The notes below the pieces were generated by a model. It was given only the letters and a program-made list of their open reading frames with translations. It ran no database searches and was not told the origin of the DNA. A stretch of 64,000 nt of DNA from Amycolatopsis jiangsuensis. Lineage in GTDB: Bacteria > Actinomycetota > Actinomycetes > Mycobacteriales > Pseudonocardiaceae. Below are positions 9,002 to 17,779 of the stretch, piece after piece. The stretch spans positions 6,722,501-6,786,500 of the forward strand of contig NZ_JACHMG010000001.1 in assembly GCF_014204865.1 (NCBI RefSeq). Reading direction: 5' to 3'. The position numbers were made by a program, and so were the translations under genes. Numbering within the stretch: the stretch's first letter is position 1; every line of letters begins with the position of its first letter.

Positions 9002-9113
9002 GCGTCAGCCGCGGGTACGGCTGGTCGAAGGCGAGCATGCCTGTCCGCTCGGCGGATGCGTCAGCCGCGGGTACGGCTGGTCGAAGGTGAGCACGCCTGT
9101 CCGCCCAGCGGAT
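9002..9113. repeat. 56-bp direct tandem duplication with internal hairpins
   Basis: Two copies (9002-9057 and 9058-9113) differ at only a handful of positions. Each contains the inverted repeat CAGCCG-N6-CGGCTG, a short hairpin. The duplication lies between the convergent ends of the PucR gene (+) and a lipoprotein gene (-), so it may act as a bidirectional terminator although no T-tract follows. A length of 56 is not a multiple of three, which argues against coding. Confidence 0.85.
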
Positions 9114-9136
9114 GCATCACCCGCGCCGCGGCCGCT

Positions 9137-9715
9137 TCACTGCTTGCCCCCGTAGGCCTGACGGCACACCGGGGACTCCTCGAACGCCAGCCGCAGCTCG
9201 GGGCTGGTCTTGAGGTCCTTGATCGGTCCGTCCGGATCGGACAGTCCGCTCATCGTGCGGTCCGCCTGTGACACCGCCTGGCGCAGGCCTGCCTGGTCGG
9301 TCACCTTCGCCTGCGCGAGCTGCGTGCGCGCCTGGGCGAGTTTGCCGCGGGTGTCGCGCAGGGTGCCGAGTGCCTTGTCCACTGTGGATTGACCGTCCGG
9401 CACCGGGGGCGCGCCGGCCTCGCGGATGCTGTGGTCCATGCCCTCGAGTGCGGAGCCCAGCCGGTCGAGAAATCCGACCATGGCGTCCTTCGCCGGTGCC
9501 GGCGCGCTCCCGTTCAGCGCGGGCGGCGCGCCGAGTTTCGCCGATCCGGCGGCGACCCCGGTGCACACCTGATCGGCCCAGTGCAGGGCGGCCTGATCGG
9601 CGTGCCTGCCCTGGTTCGCCGGTGCCGGTGCGCCGCAGGCGAGCACCGCGCCCGGGAGGCAGGACAGGATCGCGGCGACCGCGACGGCGCGCACCGCACT
9701 GGGCAAACGGGTCAT
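9137..9715 (-). CDS. Putative lipoprotein of unknown function
   Basis: The 192-residue protein (start ATG 9715 chosen so that the signal peptide is N-terminal) has a hydrophobic signal ending in AVLAC, a good lipobox with Cys27 as the lipid site. The mature part is helical, with Gln/Ala-rich heptad-like stretches and two further cysteines (near QVC and PVC) that could form a disulfide. No family recognised. It is predicted to be anchored on the outer face of the membrane. A longer frame begins upstream but adds only Arg-rich residues. Confidence 0.7.
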   Translation of the reverse strand: MTRLPSAVRAVAVAAILSCLPGAVLACGAPAPANQGRHADQAALHWADQVCTGVAAGSAKLGAPPALNGSAPAPAKDAMVGFLDRLGSALEGMDHSIREAGAPPVPDGQSTVDKALGTLRDTRGKLAQARTQLAQAKVTDQAGLRQAVSQADRTMSGLSDPDGPIKDLKTSPELRLAFEESPVCRQAYGGKQ

Positions 9716-10074
9716 GGTTCGCGACGCTAGGCGCGCGATTCCGCACCGGGCAAGCAAAGCCTGTTCCGAACTCGGCAGTTGCCATCCGGGTACGGGGTGG
9801 AATCGCGATTCTTGTCACCGGCGCACAGCGCCGGAGCAGGCCACTGGTCCGGCGCTGTCAGGAATCCCGGCCCACGGGGTGCACCGGGGTGACAAGTTTC
9901 GCCCCGGCGTCGAACCGGACGTCCGGGAGGTATTGAACCGGCGGATCCACGTGGTTACTTTTTTGTTCGGCAGCATTCGCTTCCGAACCTACCTTCGTGG
10001 ATTCACCCGCGTTTTTCCGCCGGGGAAAAGCGGGTGCCGTACGTATCATCGCCGATACCCGGGAAGGACCCATT
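9716..10074. other. Intergenic region with promoter-like AT-rich segment
   Basis: This 359-bp divergent spacer holds no gene. Around 9955-10000 the base composition drops sharply in G+C, including a T6 run, and an inverted repeat GTTCGG-N12-CCGAAC occupies 9965-9988, about 85 bp before the GTG of the DUF6801-like gene. It is a plausible promoter/operator for that gene. Confidence 0.45.
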
Positions 10075-11340
10075 GTGAAGCATCCCAGAAGTAAGACGGC
10101 CATGGCGGCCGCCGCGACCGGTGTGCTCGGCCTGGTCGCCGCCTCGCTCGTCGCCGGAGCGCAGACCAGTTTCGCGGACCCGGTCTCGCTGAGCCTGAAC
10201 TACCACTGCACTCTCCCGCTGGTGGGTTCGCAGCCGCTGAAGGTGGTGATCAACACCGATCTGCCGGCCTCCGTCCCGACCGGCGAGCCGACCGGCGCGT
10301 TCGACATCCAGGCCGTCGCCACCATCAACGCGGACACCGTGGCCGGGCTCAGCCTGATCGGTGCCACGACGATCGAAGGCCAGGCGATCGCGCAGGCCGC
10401 GGTGGCCGCACCCGGGATCGACCTGCCGGTCAGCGTGCCCACCGACGTGCCGAAAACCGACATCCCGGCCTCCGGCGAGCTCGACGTGAACGCGACCGGC
10501 AGCACGCCGTCGCTGACCTTCGACACGGCGGGCCAGGCGCAGATCACCGTGGGCGACCTGGAGCTGGTGGTCACCCCGCGCAAGGCCGACGGATCGGTCA
10601 CCGGGATCACCCCGGACGGCACGATCGACGCGCCGTGCACCCAGGACGAGGGCCAGGACAACACGCTGGCCACGTTCGACATCACCGACGGCAGCGCCGC
10701 GCCGCAAGCCGTGTCGGAGGAGGCCGCTGTCTCGGACAAGGCCGTCAGCGACAGGGCCGTCGCCGACAAGGCCGTGGTGGACAAGGCCGTCACCGACAAG
10801 ACGGTCGCGGACGAGCGCTCGGTGTCCCCGAAGGACACGATCAAGTACTCCTTCGCCATCGACGGCAGCACCACGTTGAAGGCGCTCGGCAGCACCGCGC
10901 CGATCAAGGGCAGCTTCGACGCCGACGTGGACCTGGCGGGAAAGAAGTTCACGGGTGACCTGAAGGTCGACCCGACGCACACCGACTTCAAGCTGATGGG
11001 CTTCCTCGAGGGCAGCGCGGATGTGCAGGTGACCGAGAACGGGCAGCAGAGCGGCACGTTGGAGGGCACCGGGTTCACCACGGACATCTCCTTCAGCACG
11101 TTCCTGACCACGGTCAACCTCTACGGCATCCCGGTCAGCACGGACCCGAAGTGCGGCACCACCGAGACCTCCACCGCCTCGATGGTCACCGGTCCGGACT
11201 TCGACCTGCTCACCGGCGGGCAGCTGACCGGCAGCTACGCGTTGTCGGACTTCGCGAACTGCGGTGCGTTCAACGACATCATCAGCGGCTTCGCCAAGAG
11301 CGACGGCAACACGATGGATCTCAACCTCACCAAGCAGTGA
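10075..11340 (+). CDS. Secreted DUF6801-like protein with pentapeptide repeats
   Basis: The 421-residue protein starts at GTG 10075 behind a GGAAGGA site. It has a signal peptide (about residues 1-34, cleavage near SFADP), then a beta-rich domain with a YHCTLPL beginning that resembles actinobacterial DUF6801 domains, a linker of DKAV-type pentapeptide repeats (about residues 217-252, roughly seven units) and a second beta-rich domain with paired cysteines (KCGT, NCGA). It is likely a cell-surface or secreted protein. Function unknown; the DUF assignment is from memory of the motif and should be tested. Confidence 0.75.
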   Translation: MKHPRSKTAMAAAATGVLGLVAASLVAGAQTSFADPVSLSLNYHCTLPLVGSQPLKVVINTDLPASVPTGEPTGAFDIQAVATINADTVAGLSLIGATTIEGQAIAQAAVAAPGIDLPVSVPTDVPKTDIPASGELDVNATGSTPSLTFDTAGQAQITVGDLELVVTPRKADGSVTGITPDGTIDAPCTQDEGQDNTLATFDITDGSAAPQAVSEEAAVSDKAVSDRAVADKAVVDKAVTDKTVADERSVSPKDTIKYSFAIDGSTTLKALGSTAPIKGSFDADVDLAGKKFTGDLKVDPTHTDFKLMGFLEGSADVQVTENGQQSGTLEGTGFTTDISFSTFLTTVNLYGIPVSTDPKCGTTETSTASMVTGPDFDLLTGGQLTGSYALSDFANCGAFNDIISGFAKSDGNTMDLNLTKQ

Positions 11341-11492
11341 CCCACCCGGCCGGCCCCTGTCGCACCGCGGCGGGGGCCGGTTCCGACCCGGCCGAGGCTC
11401 GGCGGTCGAGCGAAAACCACGCGAATACCGTCTTGTGCGCGCATTCCGGATTCCGGTAGGCACGAATCAGCCACTGGGGTCCGGGAGGTCGG

Positions 11493-12692
11493 ATGCGCTT
11501 CCTCAGAATCACCGTGTTCGCTGTTGCGACCGTTTTCGGAATCGGCGCCGTCGCCGCGCCGTCCGCTTCGGCGTCTCGGCCCGGCACCGTCACGGCGTGG
11601 GCGCCCGGGATGGCGGACGGAGGCCGTGCCTTCGGCGACGAAACCGTCCGTGCCGTGGTGCCGCCGACAGCATCCGGAACCGGCGCGAGAATCCGGATTT
11701 CGAACACTTACGGCACTGTGCCGCTGGTGATCGATTCGGCCGGGGTCGGGCTACAGGCGAGTGGTCCCGCGGTGGCTCCCGGCACAGCGCGCGAGGTGCG
11801 TTTCACCGGGCGTAAGTCGGTGACCGTCGCGGCCGGGCGCGAGGTGCTGTCCGATCCGGTGCCGCTGACGGTCGGTCCGGACCGCAGCGTGCTGGTCAGC
11901 ATTCACGTCCCGGGCACGACCGGACCGTCGACCTGGCATTCGGACGCGTTCCGCACGTCCTACTCGGCCGACGGGAACCGGGTGCGCGACACCGGCGGGC
12001 AGCCGTTCACCCGGACCGCCACCTCCTGGTTCTTCGTGTCCGGGCTGTACCTGGAATCGGCGGTCACCCACCGCACCGTGGTGGCCTTCGGCGATTCGAT
12101 CACCGACGGTTTCATCACCCCGGTCGACGCCGGGGCGACCTGGCCGGACCGGCTTTCCGGCCGGCTCGGCAGGCAGGCCTCCGTGGTGAACGCCGGAATC
12201 GGCGGCAACCGCGTGCTGACCGACGCGCCCGACATCTGGCAGGGCCTCAGCGCACGGAAGCGGTTCCGGCACGACGCGCTCGACGTGCCGGGCGTGGCGA
12301 CCGTGGTCCTGGTGGAGGGCATCAACGACATCGGGAACAACGCGGGTCCGGGTGGTACGGATCTGACTGCCGCGGACCTGATCGACGGCTACCGGACGCT
12401 GATCGGGCAGGCTCGTGCCGCCGGAATCCGTATCGTGGGCGGAACCCTGTTGCCGATGCGGGGCGCGGAGTACTTCACCGAGCACACCGAAGCGTTGCGC
12501 CAGCAGGTCAATTCGTGGATCCGAACGGCAGGGGCGTTCGACGCGGTGGCCGACTTCGACGCGTCGACCCGCAGCGCCGCGGACCCGATCGCGCTGAACC
12601 CGGCGTACGACTCCGGCGACCACCTGCACCCGAACGCCGCGGGCATGGCGGCGATGGCGAACGCGATCGACCCGGCAACGCTGTTCGGCTGA
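11493..12692 (+). CDS. Secreted SGNH/GDSL-family hydrolase
   Basis: The 399-residue protein starts at ATG 11493 (GGGAGG site) with a signal peptide of about 27 residues (cleavage near ASAS). An N-terminal beta domain (about 30-190) precedes an SGNH hydrolase domain with the four blocks: FGDSITDG (Ser near residue 200), GGNRV (about 235), EGINDIG (about 273) and DHLHPN (Asp/His about 377). The catalytic set is complete. Such proteins are extracellular esterases/lipases acting on acyl groups of polysaccharides or lipids. The substrate is not evident. Confidence 0.9.
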   Translation: MRFLRITVFAVATVFGIGAVAAPSASASRPGTVTAWAPGMADGGRAFGDETVRAVVPPTASGTGARIRISNTYGTVPLVIDSAGVGLQASGPAVAPGTAREVRFTGRKSVTVAAGREVLSDPVPLTVGPDRSVLVSIHVPGTTGPSTWHSDAFRTSYSADGNRVRDTGGQPFTRTATSWFFVSGLYLESAVTHRTVVAFGDSITDGFITPVDAGATWPDRLSGRLGRQASVVNAGIGGNRVLTDAPDIWQGLSARKRFRHDALDVPGVATVVLVEGINDIGNNAGPGGTDLTAADLIDGYRTLIGQARAAGIRIVGGTLLPMRGAEYFTEHTEALRQQVNSWIRTAGAFDAVADFDASTRSAADPIALNPAYDSGDHLHPNAAGMAAMANAIDPATLFG

Positions 12693-12819
12693 GCTTTCCC
12701 TGCCCGGATCCGGGCCGTTCACGGGTACGCGGCCCGGCGCAGGACGAAATGGGCGTGGTACAGCACGCCGCCGGCCTTTTCGCCGCTCGGCCACGCCGTG
12801 GTTTTCCTGGGTGCGCTGC

Positions 12820-12829
12820 GACAAGTGTC
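12820..12829. promoter_or_regulatory. Palindrome GACA-AG-TGTC, candidate PucR-regulon operator
   Basis: This palindrome lies about 100 bp upstream of the S9 peptidase start. The same GACA/G-N2-T/CGTC form recurs upstream of genes at 16766, 17780, 20545 and 23473. The similarity to the 20443 site continues downstream (TGTCG, then GCCACCGG). Binding protein inferred, not known. Confidence 0.4.
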
Positions 12830-12929
12830 GTTTCGCCACCGGTGCACAGTCGGCAATCGTCTGGTGCGCCGTGCCCGGCGTGAGACGAGAATCCGGGCGA
12901 TACCCAGCGGATCCGGCAGGAAGGAAGCC

Positions 12930-14918
12930 ATGGCGCACGACCTGGAGACCACGATGGCTTATCGCACGGTCACCGAACACCTGCGGGCACTGCACGAACC
13001 GGCGTTCGGCCGTCCGCACGCGCTGCGCGAGCCACACGTGACCCGCGACGGCGAGCGCGTCGTGGTGACCGGCGCCGTGTACGACGAGCTGGACGGGCTG
13101 CCCAGAACCGCGGTGTACACCGCCGAGAACGGCGAACTCCGCGAGGTGTCCGCCGGTCGCGGCTCGGCGCGGGCCGCGCGGTTTTCCCCGGACGGCAGCA
13201 CACTCGCGTTCCTCTCCGACCGCCGTGAGGCCGGGGTGTTCCAGCTGCACCTGCTTCTCGGCGGCCGGCTGGGCGAGGCACTGGCCGCCCCCGAGGTGCC
13301 CGGCACCGTGGAGTACGCGCACTGGTCGCCCGACGGCCGCCGGATCCTCCTCGGCGTCGCCGGTCTCGGCGCGGATCTGTCCGGCGGACAGGGATCGGGC
13401 ACGAACTCGAAGCAGAAGTCCGAAAAGCCGTCCTGGTATCCGGAAGTCGAGGACGGCGCGACCGAGGGCACCGACGACGCCGCCTGGCGCAGTCTCTGGG
13501 TCTACACGGTGGCGGACGGCGCACTGACCCGGCTGTCCCCGGAAGGCCTGAACTGCTGGGAAGCCGGATGGTGCGGTCCGGAGCAGGTGGTCACGATCTC
13601 GTCCGCCGAGCCGGGCGAGGACGCCTGGTACCAGGCGCGGCTGAGTCTGCTCGGTGCCGACGGCCGGGTGCGTGAGCTGCTCGGCAGTGCGGTGCAGCTG
13701 GGGTTGCCCGCCGGGGCACCGGACGGGAGCCGGGTCGCGGTCGTCGAGGCGGTGTGCAGCGACCGCTGGATCGTCGCCGGTGACCTGCTGCTCGTCGATC
13801 CGGCCACCGGCGCGGTCGAACGGATCGGCACCGAGGGCACCGACGTCACCGCGCTCGAATGGCTCGACGCGGACCGGCTCGGCTACCTCGGGCAGCGGCG
13901 GCTCGATTCGGTCGCCGGCATCCTCGACGTGCCGGCCGGGAAGGTCCGCGAGGTGGTGAGCACCGAGTTGTCCTTCAGCGGCGGCAGTTTCTACCCGCAC
14001 GGCGCGTTCACCGCGGACGGCCGGGTGCTCACCGTGCAGACCTCCTACGAGCTGCCGCCACAGCTCGTGCTCGCCGGGGAGGAGCGGGCGGAAACGCTCG
14101 CCTCGCTGGCCCACCCCGGCACCAGCTACCTGCGTTCGGTCGCCGGTACCGCCGAGGTGGTGACCTGGACCGCGCCGGACGGGCTGGAGATCGACGGGGT
14201 GCTGTGCCGTCCGGAGGGCGAGGGACCGTTCCCGCTGGTGGTCAACGTCCACGGCGGGCCGATCTGGGCGTTCCAGAACACCTGGTCGATGAACTACGCC
14301 TGGGTGCCGCTGCTGGTCTCGCGGGGCTACGCGGTGCTGAACCCCAATCCGCGCGGCAGCGGCGGCCGCGGGCAGGAGTTCGCCGGCCTGGTGGTCGGGG
14401 ACATGGGCGGCGACGACACCCATGACTACCTGTCCGGCATCGACGCGCTGGTCGAACGCGGCCTCGTGGACAACGACCGGGTCGGGCTGATCGGCGGCAG
14501 CTACGGCGGGTTCATGTCGTCCTGGCTGGTCACCCAGGACCGCCGGTTCGCCGCCGCGGTGCCGATCGCGCCGGTCACCGACTGGTACAGCCAGAGCTTC
14601 ACGAGCAACATCGCCGCGTGGGGCAACCGGTTCCTCGACGCCGATCCGGAACAGCCGGGCACCCGGGCGCACACGCGCAGTCCGGTACTGCAGGCGAGCA
14701 ACGTCCGTACCCCCTGCCTGAACGTCGCCGGCGCACTGGACCGCTGCACGCCGCCCGGCCAGGCCCGGGAGTTCCACCAGGCGTTGCGTGCCCAGGGGGT
14801 GCCGTCGCAGCTGGTGATCTACCCGGAGGAAGGCCACGGCGTACGGGCGTTCCCGGCGCAGCTCGACTTCCTCGCTCGCGCCCTGCAGTGGTTCGACCGG
14901 TACCTGCAGGGTTCCTGA
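12930..14918 (+). CDS. S9 family serine peptidase (acylaminoacyl-peptidase-like)
   Basis: The 662-residue protein starts at ATG 12930 with an AAGGAAG site; the open frame upstream is not protein-like. An N-terminal beta-propeller (TolB/WD-like repeats, residues about 30-390, with SPDGS and SPDGR motifs) is followed by a prolyl-oligopeptidase alpha/beta-hydrolase domain (about 410-660). The nucleophile is Ser526 in GGSYGG, with Asp near 603 and His near 634 (EEGHG). No signal peptide, so it is probably cytoplasmic and trims oligopeptides. It opens the peptide/amino-acid block of the window and has a candidate shared operator about 100 bp upstream. Confidence 0.9.
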   Translation: MAHDLETTMAYRTVTEHLRALHEPAFGRPHALREPHVTRDGERVVVTGAVYDELDGLPRTAVYTAENGELREVSAGRGSARAARFSPDGSTLAFLSDRREAGVFQLHLLLGGRLGEALAAPEVPGTVEYAHWSPDGRRILLGVAGLGADLSGGQGSGTNSKQKSEKPSWYPEVEDGATEGTDDAAWRSLWVYTVADGALTRLSPEGLNCWEAGWCGPEQVVTISSAEPGEDAWYQARLSLLGADGRVRELLGSAVQLGLPAGAPDGSRVAVVEAVCSDRWIVAGDLLLVDPATGAVERIGTEGTDVTALEWLDADRLGYLGQRRLDSVAGILDVPAGKVREVVSTELSFSGGSFYPHGAFTADGRVLTVQTSYELPPQLVLAGEERAETLASLAHPGTSYLRSVAGTAEVVTWTAPDGLEIDGVLCRPEGEGPFPLVVNVHGGPIWAFQNTWSMNYAWVPLLVSRGYAVLNPNPRGSGGRGQEFAGLVVGDMGGDDTHDYLSGIDALVERGLVDNDRVGLIGGSYGGFMSSWLVTQDRRFAAAVPIAPVTDWYSQSFTSNIAAWGNRFLDADPEQPGTRAHTRSPVLQASNVRTPCLNVAGALDRCTPPGQAREFHQALRAQGVPSQLVIYPEEGHGVRAFPAQLDFLARALQWFDRYLQGS

Positions 14919-14932
14919 GCCGCCGAAGAAGT

Positions 14933-14978
14933 CCGTGACGGCCTCCTCCCGGAGCTTCCGGAAGGAGGCCCGTCACGG
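14933..14978. terminator. Bidirectional hairpin terminator between convergent genes
   Basis: An imperfect inverted repeat of about 20 bp per arm (arms CCGTGACGGCCTCCT and its near complement) with a short AGCTT loop lies between the S9 peptidase stop and the stop of the gamma-glutamyltransferase-like gene. The arms share the core ACGGCCTCCT with the hairpin at 45014. Confidence 0.75.
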
Positions 14979-14981
14979 GCC

Positions 14982-16640
14982 TCAGAATCCGCCGGCGACG
15001 CCTTCGCGGCGGGGACCGGTGCAGGTGCTCAGGCTGCCGTCCTCGGCTCGCCAGGCCATCTGGTAGGTGCCCATGTGGTAGTCGTACTCGGGCAGCGGAT
15101 TGGTGAGCACGCCCAGTTTCGCCAGTCCCACCGGGACTTCGGGCGCCACCCGGGATTCGACGGAGATGGTGTGGTCGTCCTCGTAGGGCAGGCAGCGCGG
15201 GGCGTCGTCGGCGGCGTAGGGGTCCATGCCGAAGTCGAGGATGTTGGACAGTACCTGCGGCACCGTGCAGTGCACGTTGCCCGGCGAGCCCAGCGAAAGC
15301 CACGGCTTGCCCTCGCGCAGCACCATCGTGTTCGACAGGATCGAGCGCATCCGTCCGCCGCCGGTGACCCAGCCTTCCATCGGCGAGGCGAGGCTGTTGA
15401 TCCAGTGACTGCCGACCATCGGGACGCCACCGACCACCTCGCCCGGGATTCCGCCGCTCTGCAGGGTGTTCATCATCTGCACCCAGTTGCCCTGCTCGTC
15501 CACAATGGTCAGTTCACAGCTGCCGGCCGGCTGCTTCGAGGCGCCCGACGCGGCCATCGCCGGCACGCCCCGGGTCAGCTTGACGTGCTCGGTGAGGTCG
15601 ATGCGTGCCCGGGCGGCCCGCAGGATGTCGGCGAAACCCTTGATCAGCGCGGGCGAGGTGAGCGGGCCGGTGGTGTCGCCGAAGAGGTCCGGATCGTTGA
15701 GCAGCCCGGTCTCGTGCGCGGCCCGGCGCAGGGCGTGGGCGAGGTAATACAGCGACTCCGCGCTCTGCGACCAGTGCCCGGCCGCGGTGATGTCGAGTTC
15801 CTCCAGGATGCCCAGCACGATCTGGCAGTAGATGCCCTGCCGTTCCGGTGCGGACTGCTGCACGACGGTGGCGCCCTTGTGCTCCCACCGGTGTCCGGAC
15901 GTCCACCGCGGTGGGATCGCGGTCAGATGCTCGAGCTTCACCGGCCAGCCCAGTTCGTTGCCGCGCGCCACGAAGTCCTGTGCCCATTTCCCGGTGATGA
16001 AGTAGTCGGGTCCGTCCGCGGCGAGCCGGCGCATGGTCTCCGCGAGCTCCGGCGAGGCCCAGCGATCCCCGGCCTGCGGCAGGTGCCCGCCGGGGGTGAA
16101 GTGCTTGCGGCCGGATTCGGTGTAGAGGAAGAAGTCCACCGTCTGCGCCATGACGAGGTGTTCGAACGAGGTGACCTGGTGGCCTTCCTCGGCCCAGCGC
16201 ACCGCCGGTTCGCACAGCCGTGCCCAGGGCAGCGTGGCGAACCGTTCGTAGAGTGCCTTCATCCCGGGCATGAAGCCGGGGGTGACCGCGCGCGGCGTGC
16301 CGGGTGCGGCCGCGTACAGGCCCTTGCCTGCCGGTACCGGGGCGAACGGGGCCAGCCCGGGCACGATCCGGCCCATGCTGTTCAGCTCGGCGATGTCCCC
16401 GGTCTTCGCGTCGTGCACGAGCGCGGTGACGGTGCCGGTGTGGTTGGTCATGTCCTGCTGGACGACGGCCTGCACGAGGCTGCCGGCGATGGCTGCGTCG
16501 ACCGCGTTGCCGCCGGCACGCAGGACGTCGAGCATGGTGTCGGTGACGGTCCGGTGCTGGCTCGAAGCCACCGCACGCCTGCCGGTCACGGTTTCCTTCG
16601 GTCCGACCCGGCCCGGTCCGGACGACGTGGTGCTGGTCAT
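14982..16640 (-). CDS. Gamma-glutamyltransferase family protein with Ser nucleophile
   Basis: The 552-residue protein has the gamma-glutamyltransferase/Ntn-hydrolase plan: a large-subunit part (AGGNAVDAAIA near residue 42) and a small-subunit part starting near residue 374. Where typical family members have TTH followed by SVVD at the autoprocessing site, this protein has GSCELTIVD, so the predicted N-terminal nucleophile is Ser374 instead of Thr, as in cephalosporin acylases. The GSPGG block reads GSPGN. No signal peptide is seen. Start ATG 16640 has a strong GAGGAGG site. It probably hydrolyses gamma-glutamyl or related amides; substrate unknown. Confidence 0.8.
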   Translation of the reverse strand: MTSTTSSGPGRVGPKETVTGRRAVASSQHRTVTDTMLDVLRAGGNAVDAAIAGSLVQAVVQQDMTNHTGTVTALVHDAKTGDIAELNSMGRIVPGLAPFAPVPAGKGLYAAAPGTPRAVTPGFMPGMKALYERFATLPWARLCEPAVRWAEEGHQVTSFEHLVMAQTVDFFLYTESGRKHFTPGGHLPQAGDRWASPELAETMRRLAADGPDYFITGKWAQDFVARGNELGWPVKLEHLTAIPPRWTSGHRWEHKGATVVQQSAPERQGIYCQIVLGILEELDITAAGHWSQSAESLYYLAHALRRAAHETGLLNDPDLFGDTTGPLTSPALIKGFADILRAARARIDLTEHVKLTRGVPAMAASGASKQPAGSCELTIVDEQGNWVQMMNTLQSGGIPGEVVGGVPMVGSHWINSLASPMEGWVTGGGRMRSILSNTMVLREGKPWLSLGSPGNVHCTVPQVLSNILDFGMDPYAADDAPRCLPYEDDHTISVESRVAPEVPVGLAKLGVLTNPLPEYDYHMGTYQMAWRAEDGSLSTCTGPRREGVAGGF

Positions 16641-16737
16641 GTTCCTCCTCGGCGCGACGCTGCGGACAATCCCAGCATCCCGGTTCCGCCGGAGCGCGGT
16701 CTGTTGTTGACTGTCGTGAAATCACGGCGGGCGAAGC

Positions 16738-16747
16738 GACGATCGTC
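16738..16747. promoter_or_regulatory. Perfect palindrome GACG-AT-CGTC
   Basis: A perfect 10-bp palindrome in the divergent spacer between the gamma-glutamyltransferase-like gene and the hydrolase gene, 19 bp before the latter's ATG. It fits the same pattern as the sites near 12820, 17672, 20443 and 23391, but its position close to the start codon differs. Confidence 0.3.
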
Positions 16748-16765
16748 GAAAAGCGAGGAGAGTGG

Positions 16766-17656
16766 ATGAATCCGGTGGACGAGTTCCCGGCAGGCGAGAG
16801 CCACCAGGTCACGGGCGGACGGATGGTGCTGCACCGGGCCGGGGCGGGCGCTCCGGCGGTGGTGTTCCTGTCCGGTGGCGGCGCGTACGGCCTGCACTAC
16901 TGGAACGTGCACCGGCTGGTCGCGGAGTTCACCACCAGCGTGCTCTACGACCGGCTCGGTACCGGCTGGAGCGATCCGGCCGACCTGCCGCGCTCCGGCA
17001 CGCAGGTCACCGGCGACCTGCGCGAGCTGCTGCGCGCCGCCGGGCTGGCCGGTCCGTTCGTCCTCGCCGGACATTCACTGGGCGGGCTGTACGCGCGCCT
17101 CTACGCCAAGCGGTTCCCCGGCGAGGTGGCCGGTCTGGTCCTGCTCGATCCCACGCACGAGAGCCTGCCCGCCTACCTGCCGGAAGCGGAGGCTCGGCGG
17201 TTCCGCGAGGACAGCCCGCTCGAGGAGTATCCGCCGGAGCGGCTCGACGAGCTGCGCGCGCTCTACCGGAGCGTCTTCGCCCGCGCGCTCGCCGGCTGGC
17301 CGGCCGCGCTGCGGGACGGGCTGCTGGACCGGAACCTGAGCCGGGAAGGCTTTCGCCGGATGCTGCAGGAGTCCTCCGGTCTCGCTGCGCTGTTCACCGA
17401 GGTCCGGGCGGCCGGGCCGGATCCGGACGTACCGGTGGTCTTCCTGTCCGCGATGGGCACCGACGCGTTCGCCGCGGAGCTGACGCCGCCGGGAACGGCC
17501 GAGCGCAACGAGCGCAAGTTCCGCATGTACGAGGACGCCGCCGCGGCGTTGCCCCGCGCGGAGAACCGCCGCGTCGACGACGCCGGGCACTCGGGGCTCG
17601 CCTGGGTGCGGCCGGACGCGGTGGTACGGGCCGTGCGTGACGTGCTCGCCCGCTGA
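16766..17656 (+). CDS. Alpha/beta hydrolase
   Basis: The 296-residue protein starts at ATG 16766 behind GAGGAGAG. It is a single alpha/beta-hydrolase fold domain: oxyanion-loop region FLSGGGAYG near residue 38, nucleophile Ser104 in GHSLGG, and a C-terminal His in DDAGHSG (about residue 273). No signal peptide. It is divergent from the gamma-glutamyltransferase-like gene and upstream of the oxidase gene, so it may hydrolyse an ester, amide or lactone in the same pathway. The specific reaction is not known. Confidence 0.85.
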   Translation: MNPVDEFPAGESHQVTGGRMVLHRAGAGAPAVVFLSGGGAYGLHYWNVHRLVAEFTTSVLYDRLGTGWSDPADLPRSGTQVTGDLRELLRAAGLAGPFVLAGHSLGGLYARLYAKRFPGEVAGLVLLDPTHESLPAYLPEAEARRFREDSPLEEYPPERLDELRALYRSVFARALAGWPAALRDGLLDRNLSREGFRRMLQESSGLAALFTEVRAAGPDPDVPVVFLSAMGTDAFAAELTPPGTAERNERKFRMYEDAAAALPRAENRRVDDAGHSGLAWVRPDAVVRAVRDVLAR

Positions 17657-17671
17657 ACCCGGCGCCGCGGC

Positions 17672-17681
17672 TACAGATGTC
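17672..17681. promoter_or_regulatory. TACA-GA-TGTC element followed by GCG, candidate shared operator
   Basis: An imperfect palindrome about 99 bp upstream of the oxidase ATG. Its ATGTCGCG half is identical to the half-sites upstream of the transporter gene at 20545. Confidence 0.35.
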
Positions 17682-17779
17682 GCGTCCGCCCCGCTCCGGA
17701 CTCGACGCTTGGTGGCTGTCCCCCGGTGCCCCGCCGATCACACTGGAGGCGCACGGAAAACGCAGGGAGGACGAAAACC

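Noticed and set aside
9002..9113. CRISPR-like repeat
   Set aside because: Only two directly abutting copies with no spacers and no cas genes; it is a tandem duplication.
11751..14837. 1028-codon open frame opposite the SGNH and S9 genes
   Set aside because: Antisense shadow typical of high-GC DNA; Arg/His/Gly-rich, no domains, and the plus-strand genes have complete catalytic motifs.
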